In this document: one piece after another, positions 55,540-64,000 of the stretch
How positions within the stretch are numbered: position 1 is the stretch's first letter
Layout of the letters: every line of letters begins with the position of its first letter
DNA from: Cordylochernes scorpioides
Taxonomy: Eukaryota; Arthropoda; Arachnida; Pseudoscorpiones; Chernetidae
Direction: 5' to 3'
Length of the DNA stretch: 64,000 nucleotides
NCBI GenBank assembly: GCA_030710605.1
Contig: CP092879.1
Location: forward strand, 19,254,702-19,318,701
Translations under genes and position numbers: made by a program
Notes under the pieces: model-generated
Databases searched by the model: none
Told to the model about the DNA's origin: nothing
Seen by the model: only the letters and a program-made list of their open reading frames with translations

Positions 55540-55626
55540 TAGAATGGTAATTTTGGAAATAACCACTGTCCTTTGCAGAGAGGTGTCCTCTACCGGGAGT
55601 GTCCTCTCGTGGAGGTTCTAGTGTAT
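55540..55626 (-). repeat. pogo-like MITE, right end
   Basis: GTGTCCTCTCGTGGAGGTTC end; the left half is missing. Confidence 0.6.
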
Positions 55627-55639
55627 ATAGAGATCCAAT

Positions 55640-55770
55640 ACAATAGTAGAGTAGTCTGGGAAATAATTTGGCAAAACTGCTGAGAAGGTTCACCACTGAT
55701 AAGCCAAGCCCTCTCATCTAATTATTTTTATTGTTGCTGTAAAATCTGTAGAGATAATATCACATACACA
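55640..55770 (+). repeat. Foldback repeat, decayed
   Basis: Core with AATTTGGCAAAACTGCTGAG and TTCACCACTGATAAGCC, then CTGTAGAGATAATAT, an arm also seen at 1260 and 53730. Confidence 0.6.
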
Positions 55771-55934
55771 CAAAAGTCTTTATTAAGACATATATAGTCT
55801 TATACGTAGATTTACCCCAGAGTCTGCAAATGAAAAGAATGAAAGAGTAAAAACTAATTACATTTAATGATAATAATGAAATCTATATACAAGAAACGAT
55901 ACAAGAAATTAGACCTAATCCAAATAAATTAATA

Positions 55935-55978
55935 GTGTGTGACGTTTCGGTAATAGTGTTGTTAACCATCATCAGACA
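55935..55978 (-). ncRNA. Hammerhead motif, bulged-U family, decayed stem II
   Basis: CTGATGA, T, GG-then-AACAACACTATTACC with one extra base, GAAAC, GTC. The core is intact but stem II is imperfect. Confidence 0.45.
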
Positions 55979-56139
55979 AAAGAATGAGAAAAAATATCAC
56001 AGCATGTTCTTAAATAATCTATAATCCAAATTGTGCTTTTATCATATATAGGAAAACTTAATTAAGACAATCAAGCCCAGAAATAGATTGGAGTTGACAA
56101 TATATTATAAGAAAGACATTACCAAAAATAATAATTGCT

Positions 56140-56440
56140 AATGGGGGGGCTCAGTGGACAAGTGGTCTAAACTGTTGGTTTTTGACCAATAGAGCCAGAG
56201 ATTGAATCATGCATTGGACCTTTTTCCTAACTTATAAATTGCTCCAATGGCCCCCGATTCTTGCAAAAGTCTAACCCCACCAGCGACTGCAAGTAACCAA
56301 ATGGGGCTCTGGCATATTTGTAAGTGCAAAAGTCGAACTGCTTATCACATATGTAGACATGTGGTGCACTTACAGTAAAAGCAGTCACCAACTTCTACCC
56401 CTATGATTATCATATGGCCACGTGTCCTAGGGATAATTAC
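56140..56440 (+). mobile_element. tRNA-derived SINE, copy 3
   Basis: Head TCAGTGGACAAGTGGTCTAA, body shared with other copies (ATGTAGACATGTGGTGCACT, GATTATCATATGG). No clear target duplication. Confidence 0.75.
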
Positions 56441-56568
56441 CAATTTTAACGACCACCTTACCTAAACAGATGGCAGCCATCTGGATTGTGGTGGCGAAGG
56501 ACTTGTCATTGTTAAAGATGGGCCACAGTCAAACTGTGAACTTTAGACTAAGAGAAACTAGAGTAGAA

Positions 56569-57062
56569 CCCTGCTAAAATGAACCTTTTTTTTTTTTTTC
56601 TTATCCCTAGTACACGTGGTACAGGCCATGATAATCATGGTGGGTAGTTAGCGACTGCTTTTTACTGTAAGCGCACCACATGTCTACACATGTGAAAGCA
56701 GTTCGACTTTGCACTTACAAATGTGCCAGAGCCCCGTTTGGTTACTTGCACTCGGTGGTGGGGTTGGACTTTTGCAAGAATCGGGGGGCCATTGGAGCAT
56801 TTTTTTTTTTAAACAGAAAAAGTGTCCAATGCGGGGATCGAACCCGGGTCGTAGTGGTCGTAAACCAAATGGTTTAACCAGCCTTCCACCGACCCCCCAA
56901 AATGAACCTTGGATATAGTAAACCTTCCCTTATATTGAACCTGAAATAATCCTCATTTTTATTTTATAATACAGTGAACTATGGCTATATAACGAACCGT
57001 GGCTATAGTGAACCACAGGTTCAGTCCCATTAGGGTTTGCTATAGGGGGGTTTCACTGTATT
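56569..57062 (+). repeat. Second pogo-like MITE, split by SINE
   Basis: GTAGAACCCTGCTAAAATG at the left and GGGGGGTTTCACTG at the right. The element is interrupted at 56588. Confidence 0.75.
56588..56898 (-). mobile_element. tRNA-derived SINE, copy 4, 12-bp target duplication
   Basis: About 311 bp. The T-run on plus is the 3' A-tail; the head on minus has GGTCGGTGGAAGGCTGG and an intact B box GGTTCGATCCC. AAAATGAACCTT flanks it (56576-56587, 56899-56910). Confidence 0.88.
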
Positions 57063-57189
57063 TTGTTTTCAGTGCAGCCAGAATCACTGCCACTTAAATA
57101 AAAATCAACCCATGTATGATCTTTTCCAGATACCTGGCTGCCCTTCTATGCTGTGAATAACTGTTTCACCACATATAACAATTATATTA

Positions 57190-57465
57190 TGCTGCATTAG
57201 CGCGCCATATGTTGTGAAAATTCGAAACTATTATAGATGCGTATGATTCTTTTAAAAATTAAACAATTTTTACTGCCCTTACTGCAATGGAAAAATCAAT
57301 GGGAGGGCCTGGCTCATCAGTGGTGAACCCTCCCAGCGGTTTCGCTAGTTTAATCTTAGTCAGGCCCCCCCCATTGATTTTTCCATTGCAGTAAGGGCAG
57401 TAGAAATTGTTTAATTTTTAAAAGAATCATACGCGTCTATAATAGTTTCAAATTTTCATTACATC
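57190..57465. repeat. Foldback repeat, subfamily 2, near-perfect arms
   Basis: The arms GAAACTATTATAGA(T/C)GCGTA with TTAAACAATTT(T/C)TACTGCCC face each other around the core (57310-57360, minus). Confidence 0.8.
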
Positions 57466-57850
57466 ATAGCTCAAGGAGCTTGAACTCATGGAATTGGTGT
57501 AATCTTTACACAAGGGGATAAGAAAAAACAACAACAATATAAATCATTTGTAAAAATACTTGAATAAACTCCATAAAAACAGCTATTTCCACTTTAAGTG
57601 GTCCCCAAGCCTTGTTGGAATCCCAGGAAATGAAAAAGCAGATTCTCTTGACATATCAGCATCTCCATCAGAAAATGTCCAATCAATAAAATACAGGAGT
57701 TGTGCTGATAAAAAAAAAAAAAAAAACCTCATCACCAATGACTGAAACTCCTCAATGTACCTCCAATGGTACGGCAGCAATAAAACACGGAACAAACATC
57801 GGATGTGATAGCTACAAGATAATAAGACCTAATCCAAATAAATTAATAGT

Positions 57851-57892
57851 ATGTTACGTTTCGGTAACAGTGTTTTTACCATCATCAGACAA
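57851..57892 (-). ncRNA. Hammerhead motif, bulged-U family
   Basis: CTGATGA, T, GGTAA..TTACC hairpin with an internal mismatch, GAAAC, GTA. Core canonical apart from the extra T. Confidence 0.45.
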
Positions 57893-58355
57893 TTACACAC
57901 TATTAATTTATATGGATTAGTTCTTATTTTGTTGAAGCTATAATCTATAATCTAAATTTTGCTTTAACATCAGATGTTATCTAAACAGGCATGGCATGTG
58001 ACCCTGATTCCCCTCAGATTAAAAACAGACCACACATACTAAAACTATCACATTCAATGAAAGAAAAAATTCTTCCCATGTGCACCACCTGACATTCATT
58101 ACAGTATTGGGGGAGATGTTTACATCAACAAAGTCTACCCATTCGGAAAAACAAAATCTCCAATACATATAAATATAAACAAAATGGCTTCCAAGATAAG
58201 TTTCTTATTTTATTTTATATTCTTATGGGAGAAGAGAGAATCCCAGAATATAAAATAAGAAACTCTCATCCTTTTGGAAGTGTTTTGTTTATTATTTAAA
58301 AGTCCACCGCCATCTTCTGTATGGAGTTGCCCTTACAGGGATTAGAAGGATAAGT

Positions 58356-58681
58356 CATAGAGATAGTTTCCATCATTCTTGGTACCAGGTAGAAAACCCC
58401 AAAAGACAGACCCTCCAACTAAACAGAAGGGAATCGACACAGTTGGCCAGATGGAAATCTGGTCACCTGCGCCCCCTAGTCTATAAAGAAGGAGCCAAAA
58501 GCTTCCCCATGTGCACTAGGTGCAAAACCGAAGAGGCCACTCCCCAACATTTACTAAATTGCATTGGAAAGGACAAAAGATCCCTGTACAGAGAACCAAG
58601 AAGAGTTCTTGAGCTTCTTTACGAGCACGACCTCCAAGATCTTGTCTAATTTAGACTAAAAGGATAAGTAAAAAAAAAAAA
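58356..58681 (+). pseudogene. 5'-truncated non-LTR retrotransposon, copy 2
   Basis: Near-identical to 53855-54170. The frame 58443-58649 repeats ARWKSGHLRPLVYKEG and the finger. It ends in GGATAAGT plus an A-run. The 12-base AGAAGGATAAGT flanks it (58344-58355, 58682-58693). Confidence 0.85.
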
Positions 58682-58709
58682 AGAAGGATAAGTTACAAGA
58701 TGGGGGCAA

Positions 58710-58880
58710 CAGACAGTGAAGGCTTGGTGGAAGAGTGGTATAGATTGTCAATTTCTGACTGCCATGACATGGGGACTGAAGATAAAATTGTTACAATGGC
58801 TCCTGATTCTTGAAAAATTAACTAAATGGGGCTCTGGCACACTTGTAAATGCAAAAGTCAAACGGCCATTCAAGTCTTTA
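58710..58880 (+). mobile_element. SINE fragment, copy 5
   Basis: GGCTTGGTGGAAGAGTGGTA head and GGGGCTCTGGCACACTTGTA body, with the 3' half missing. Confidence 0.6.
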
Positions 58881-59039
58881 AATTCTTAGTGAAGTGATCC
58901 ATCCAATTTACCAGCTAAAAACACCACATTTCATAATTCTCTTGTGGATTGATAATGCACAATTTGGATTATAGATTAGAAACACAAGGGAATAAGACCA
59001 AATCCAAATAAATAGTGTGATGTTTCAGTCCAGGAACCA

Positions 59040-59800
59040 TTCTAACAAAGCTGACATTGCTTTTTGGGCATGATGTTGCTCTACAGTTTGCCCATTTTCC
59101 TTACCCCATCCTGAACAGCCTTCTTTGAGGCATGCCACCTGTGGGTCTATTGCTGAGCCACAGAATGTGAAATTGCCAAGCCATTCGACCTCTAATCTGG
59201 GAGGTCTTTGCCTCCTCAAGGTGCCCTGACCTGCAGGCTGCCTAGATCTTTGCCGTCGGCTCTATCCGCATGATCACATCAGTAGTTAAATTGACCATTT
59301 AAAATATTGGTGGGCAATGCCAGCCATCACCTTGACCTGCCAACTCTGTGGGAAAGAACTTTCCACCAGTATTCTTACCCTCAGTGGACGCCACCAAAAT
59401 GAAGTCATTGTTTATATTTTATATATACAATATATATTATTCTATATATGTATTATATTTAATCATTATATATCCTTAGATATAACCTTATTAATATTTA
59501 TATATATATTTTATTTAACCTTATGTAATCTCTCTCTCTCTTATATGGTCAGTGCAATATAATGAGCAATTGATTTGATTTAATGGCTTAAAAAAAAAAC
59601 AATTTTACTCTCTTATCCTTCTCTTAAATTGTGAATTGTACTTTTCTGATGTATATCCTAGAAGTTTTTTTTAAATAGCAAAACTAGATAAAAGGTTTCC
59701 ACCTCTTTTACAATTGAAGTAATCTTCAATTTTGGAATCTTTTTTAAAATGAATATATACTATAACACATAGCACCATCATAATTTATTTTTAAAATTTA
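59040..59800. other. No gene recognised; AT-rich
   Basis: A short C2-type reading ITLTCQLCGKEL near 59326 looks like a zinc-finger fragment but has no support. The rest is simple AT-rich sequence. Confidence 0.4.
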
Positions 59801-60317
59801 TGTATGAAATATAGATGCAATTCTACAAATCACTGAAAACCTGGATGGCATGACTTGTAAATTAAAATAAAATGAATTTAAATATGTTTGGGTGAGAGCA
59901 CATTTATACATAATAAGAAGAATGTCTAAAGTACCTACCTTTTAGACACAGTTGGGGCTAGCATTTTGTTCTATTTTTTCATAATTGCATAATTATCTTT
60001 ATATATTTTTTACTTTGTGTTTACATAAACAATAAGAAGAATGGTCAAATTTTCAACATACCCCTATAGATTAGTATCATTTATTTTTTCCAGCCTATTA
60101 TTTGAGTTATAAAATTCAGGGAAAAAATAATCACATCGAAAATTTAATTTAAAAATTATGAAATTAAATATATTTAGATAAAATTATTCGCAATTTACAT
60201 CTGTGATCAATTAAATATCAAAGATAATCATATGTTCATTTGTAAACAAGTGAGAAATTGTGGATTGCTAAATCACGCCTGTCGATAAAAACTTGTCTTT
60301 CTCAAACTATTTTAAAA

Positions 60318-60439
60318 ATGACGACGGCTTTAGAAAAAATAACCCGACTTTCCAGTCGAGTTATTAGAATTTTAGGTTGCAATCCCGGCCCAATGACCCT
60401 ACAGGGAACAAATACTTATTTAATTGGAACTGGAAAAAG
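60318..60439 (+). CDS. LACTB2: LACTB2 coding exon 1
   Basis: The ATG at 60318 codes [20 protein letters not shown], then [20 protein letters not shown]. It ends at GTATAT in phase 2. This matches the start of LACTB2, a mitochondrial metallo-beta-lactamase fold endoribonuclease, including the [16 protein letters not shown] block. The next exon should open with the ILIDTG-type strand, and I do not find it before 64000, so intron 1 is at least 3.5 kb. HS1BP3 lies head-to-head about 7.4 kb away. Confidence 0.85.
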
Positions 60440-61370
60440 GTATATATTTAAAATTATTCAATAAATTATTAATAATTTCGAATTGTTCGTTGTCCGGGTT
60501 TATAATTAAAGATTATTGCAACATCAGTTGTTCACATCCCCAATTCCAAAGCAGACGACACAAAATGACATTATTATCTTTATGCGCGGCATACATATTA
60601 TATGAAACCGTTTTATAGAGCATCAAAAATGTTACCTATTTTATAAATAATTTTTAAAATGTAGCATCTAATTAAATATGAGCCCACTATGATACAAGAT
60701 AAGAGATTTATTTATGGAGATAATGTAATTTTTTTAATCTTGCACATGCTAGATGTGAAGTGAAACCAAAATACAGTCCAACTTCTTTAACTCAACACCC
60801 CAATGAGTCAGAAATTTTAATCAAATTAAAGTCTATGTTGAATTATACTATGTTAAAATAAATAGACAGATTTGGAAAACTGTTCAATTAAATTCGCTTG
60901 AATTAAAAAGTTACCCATAATGAGGGAATTAGTTTTTATTTGGGTTATAGACAGGACAAAAAAAACTGTCAATCATAAATATACATATGTGAATGCAGCT
61001 ATCAAATATTTCTATATATAGCTATCAAGAAAATCCTAAGCAAATTTAAGGCAAAATTCAGTACACATATATATCTCTAATTTCATTTTAACCAAAACAA
61101 AATTACATTTTACATGGGAAATAAGTTGTTTTGTTGTGACATAATTCTAAATGGCAAATGTTTCCATGAGCCAATCAGAAGGAGCATTTTACATCAGTTA
61201 GGAAGATTATAGGATTGACAGAGCAGATCATCTTGTTATTCACTATTCTATGCTCTGTAAAATTTATATTTCTGTTATTTAACATGTCAGAATACTAACT
61301 AAGGTGACTTTTTAAAAGCCAAATAGGGGGTTGCCATGAAAATGTAGTGTGCATGGCATGTTCATTTTTG
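60440..61370. other. LACTB2 intron 1, no feature recognised
   Basis: AT-rich sequence without repeats shared elsewhere in the window. Confidence 0.45.
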
Positions 61371-61374
61371 TGGA

Positions 61375-61500
61375 AGGATAAGGCACAATTTGGATTATAG
61401 ATTATAAACACAAGGTAATAAGACCAAATACAAATAAATTTATTAAAATAAATTTATTTATTAGGATTTGGTCTTATTACCTTTTATTTTTGTGGAAGGA
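61375..61500. repeat. Short palindrome of ribozyme-repeat arms, ribozyme deleted
   Basis: AAGGCACAATTTGGATTATA arm meets an inverted GGATTTGGTCTTATTACC arm with the central ribozyme region missing. Confidence 0.6.
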
Positions 61501-61619
61501 GCCACTGGAAGTAAAAAAAAAAGATTTATTTAAAAATAGGTATTGGTATGATAAAGTACAATTTGGATTATAGATTTAATAAAAGAAAATAAGACCTAAT
61601 CCAAATAATTTATTAGTGT

Positions 61620-61657
61620 GTGACGTTTCGGCAACAACATTGTCACCATCATTCAGA
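61620..61657 (-). ncRNA. Hammerhead motif, core broken by insertion
   Basis: CTGAATGA has an extra A in the CUGANGA box; stem II and GAAAC-GTC are kept. Confidence 0.45.
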
Positions 61658-61664
61658 CAAAAGA

Positions 61665-61708
61665 TTGTCTGATGATGGTGACAATGTTGTTGCCGAAACG
61701 TCGCACAC
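61665..61708 (+). ncRNA. Hammerhead ribozyme with bulged U
   Basis: CTGATGA at 61669-61675, T, stem II GGTGACA-ATGT-TGTTGCC (all seven positions pair, two as G-U), GAAA at 61695-61698, C, GTC ending 61702. Stem II differs from 54755 at two positions without loss of pairing. Confidence 0.62.
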
Positions 61709-62065
61709 TAATAAATTATTTGGATTAGGTATTATTTTCTTTTAGGGATTGGTAGAATGGATGATGGACTCCTGGAGGTGGATGACCTCATCTGGTCACT
61801 GGAGTTCTTGTCCTTCAAGGTCACTTGTCAAGTTAGAGGTGTTGAGTTAGAGAAGAGTCCATTGCAATGTGAACACAGGCTAAAATAACTACCACAAGTA
61901 GTTATGAATAAATCCCAGACACCATGTGGCCAATCAATGGTCAAATACACCAACTCTGTGGCATTGATGATAACTGGTTTAGAAATAAATATAGCTGTAG
62001 ATAAACACAAATAAATAGGAATTTTATTTTTGTGAAGCTTTCATATTCCTGTTTGTAATATATTC

Positions 62066-62253
62066 AGTAGAACCTCCCTTTAGCAGACACCTCTCTATAA
62101 AGGACAGTTTTCATTTTCAAAATGACCATTTTTACTATTTAGCAACTCTCCAGTAAGAGGACACCTCTCCCTAAAGAACAGTTTGGCTCTGCAATTAGGT
62201 GTTGTCCTTTACAATTAGGTGTTGTCCTTTACAGGGAGGTAGTTCTACTGTAT
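62066..62253 (+). repeat. pogo-like MITE
   Basis: CAGTAGAACCTCCCTTTAGC at the left and GGAGGTAGTTCTACTGTA at the right. A TTAGGTGTTGTCCTTTACA phrase is duplicated in tandem inside. Confidence 0.72.
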
Positions 62254-62289
62254 ATCCACTCTATCTGAACCTGCTGTAAGAAACCACCC

Positions 62290-62735
62290 AACAAACCTAA
62301 AGTTAGTCAGCCATTGAAGGTGTTGGATCAGGGCGAGTCTTTTGGGATTTTCTACAGCTACTGGCTCAAAGAGGTAGCTCCTCCCTTATCAGATAAACAG
62401 GAGCTTAATTATAGGTTTGACTTTCAAAGTTATAGAGTCTCTTTGACTTGTGGCTGCTTTCTGCAAGAATTGATCGCCGGGGATTTCACCAATCCCTTGC
62501 AGACCTTGTGAAAGCAAAGCTCACTCTGGATTGACAAGTCCATAGTCACATCGTGCGACGCAGGGGAATGGAGTACACCATACTGACCGGAAAGACATCT
62601 GGGCAATGCATACCTAGATGCTCGCCAACACACTTCATGGACCAATTAAAGGAACTCACTGGCTCAATGATTGCCGAAATGGTACATCAAGCTCAAGACA
62701 GAGATGGCTGGCATCGCATCGTGTTTGGGATGTAA
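62290..62735 (+). pseudogene. Non-LTR retrotransposon 3' end relic
   Basis: The end of the frame 62553-62735 (TILTGKTSGQCIPRCSPTHF ... MVHQAQDRDGWHRIV) matches the conserved C-terminus of RTE/Jockey-like ORF2 proteins (GxxxGRP...AQDRxxWRxxV). The upstream part has stops. Confidence 0.6.
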
Positions 62736-62889
62736 TACATACAGTGGGCCACAACATTCAATCACGAATAAAAAGATTGTAAAAATGCAAAACATGGTCC
62801 TCAAGCGGGCATTCTGAATTTTCCAAAAGCAGATGTTGTAGCTTTATTACTGTCCAGAGTCTGCTAGACAGTCCATAGATGGCTCATAG

Positions 62890-63700
62890 TTTTGTTGATA
62901 TTCAGATGTTTTAGGAACGCTTTCAGACTCAGGAACAAAAGAATATTCATAAATAAAGATTACCCTCCAACTATTAGATACCAAAGGATATTGCTAATTA
63001 GCAAGCGAAAAGAACTCATGAGTAAGGGAACTGTTTCCAAACAAAGAGATAACAGGATAATTGTCCGTGGCATAAGCTACTCTGTTTTAAATGGCCGCGT
63101 TGTCAGCTCCAACGGGGATGCATTATAGCAAACTTCGGATAGCATTCATACTGTACCACCGTCCAACCTAATTTTTCACAGTTAAAATATCTTTCTCAGG
63201 ATTAATTTTTGGGACAACCTAGACAAGAACTATCACATGATTGCTCATTTCTAAAAACATAAAAAAGTCGTCAATCTGCGCTTGTAGCTCAGCATAAACA
63301 TTCTAATTATCAAAATAAAATGTTAAATCACTAAGGAACAATCGTCATAGAATAATCTCCTGGAATATAGGTGGACTCTGTAGAATTATTATTTTCTCAA
63401 TGAGAGTTCACTCACGGTAATAGAAGACAGATCTATCAGTGATAAATATGGAAACTTTTATTCTTCAACTCAAGGATCCTCAGTTATAGATCTTTCTATT
63501 GTTTCGCCTGCACCACTTGAGCTGATTGTTGATCTTACTATTGAATGCATGCCTTATTTAGATCATCTACCACTTGTCTTAATGGTCTAAACAATACAGA
63601 GGGTGTTCACACTTATAGGAAACAAGCGCCCGGTATAAAAAAGGAACTATTACTTTATTTTAAAAAATCAACAACATGGAATTCGAAAAGGCGTAAGCTA
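62890..63700 (+). pseudogene. L1-like LINE relic: ORF1 end and endonuclease
   Basis: 63 residues at 62940-63125 (INKDYPPTIRYQRILL, DNRIIVRGISYSV) look like the C-terminal domain of L1-type ORF1. After stops, an endonuclease-type reading GSSVIDLSIVSPAPLELIVD ... PYLDHLPLVL follows near 63480-63580, like the C-terminal SDHxP part of L1/Tx endonucleases. Confidence 0.55.
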
Positions 63701-63743
63701 ATTCTAACACGCAATACATTTCTTTTGTTATTTAAAAAAAAAA

Positions 63744-63992
63744 ATGCCCTTCAAATACAATAATTTCATAAGAGGTTATATTTTAGGACTTTCCAGAGCT
63801 AATCTTACCTATAATTTGGACATAATTAAAATATGCAAACAAGATGATATCAACATTTCTAAAAAAGGTATTTATAATATTATTCACGACAAAAATATCA
63901 AGTTTTTATTCAAAGCACCTACGGAGAAATGGAAAAAAGATTTCTTGGCTGCTGATAGATGGAAATTTATTGTTACATATGACGAAACATAG
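63744..63992 (+). pseudogene. Tc1/mariner-superfamily transposase fragment
   Basis: MPFKYNNFIRGYILGLSRAN begins an HTH-like region (ISKKGIYNIIHDK). It continues to WKKDFLAADRWKFIVTYDET, where the DET resembles the first catalytic D of Tc1/IS630-type enzymes. A TAG follows DET directly and the window ends, so it is either broken or cut off. Confidence 0.5.
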
Positions 63993-64000
63993 GTATATTT

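Larger units (their letters stand above)
61560..61748. repeat. Palindrome with ribozyme arms
   Basis: AAAAGAAAATAAGACCTAAT...CAGACAAAAGA and its inverse around 61663. Same family as 54685. Confidence 0.85.

Noticed and set aside
59317..59562. Zinc-finger-like reading (CQLCGKEL).
   Set aside because: One isolated CxxC followed by AT-rich translation; no paired histidines or splice context.
1..64000. CRISPR arrays, operons, bacterial promoters.
   Set aside because: The tandem arrays at 15.0 and 47.0 kb lack spacers between repeats, and the sequence is eukaryotic.

Overview
The window looks like an AT-rich animal nuclear genome with introns and very heavy transposon load, most likely an arthropod and possibly an arachnid. 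The arthropod call rests on the mariner, Tc1, Ty3 and R1-type elements and is an inference; the metazoan call rests on two recognisable host genes. A run of 100 N (681-780) marks an assembly gap.

Host genes. (1) A six-exon ortholog of HS1BP3 (HCLS1-binding protein 3, PX domain) lies on the minus strand at 35535-52875. All five junctions have GT/AG sites and matching phases, and together they give 336 codons plus a stop. (2) The first coding exon of LACTB2 (metallo-beta-lactamase fold endoribonuclease) is on the plus strand at 60318-60439. A copy of it with 680 bases of flank sits at 1-680, beside the N gap, and is probably an assembly artefact. (3) A two-exon hypothetical gene near 21.7-22.2 kb is possible but weak. 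tRNA-Gly(GCC) genes lie at 32964 and 48465, with a decayed copy at 32189.

Layout. 1-4.6 kb: LACTB2 exon copy, gap, foldback repeats. 4.66-6.08 kb: intact Tc1 element. 6.5-12.1 kb: Ty3-type LTR element A, with a foldback repeat inside one LTR. 12.4-14.35 kb: decayed Tc1 followed by an intact mariner. 15.04-15.5 kb: 56-bp tandem repeat. 16-25 kb: dispersed repeats. 25.7-30 kb: R1-like LINE relic split by a second intact mariner. 30.6-31.2 kb: decayed mariner. 32-35 kb: tRNA-Gly units and palindromic repeats carrying hammerhead ribozymes. 35.5-52.9 kb: HS1BP3, whose introns hold Ty3-type element B (39091-43210, identical LTRs), a 59-bp tandem array, MITEs, SINEs and ribozyme repeats. 53-59 kb: truncated LINEs, SINEs and more ribozyme palindromes. 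60-64 kb: LACTB2 exon 1 and relics of an L1-like LINE and a DNA transposon.

The most notable system is a set of at least three families of small non-coding repeats carrying type I hammerhead self-cleaving ribozymes with a minimal stem III. One pair of direct repeats (49853-50690) has two such ribozymes whose cleavage would release a 622-nt RNA, the organisation known for animal retrozymes and Penelope-like element terminal repeats. Other notable points: -1 frameshift heptamers directly before the gag stop in both LTR elements, 12-bp target duplications shared by structurally different repeats, and a repeat inserted exactly on an HS1BP3 splice donor.
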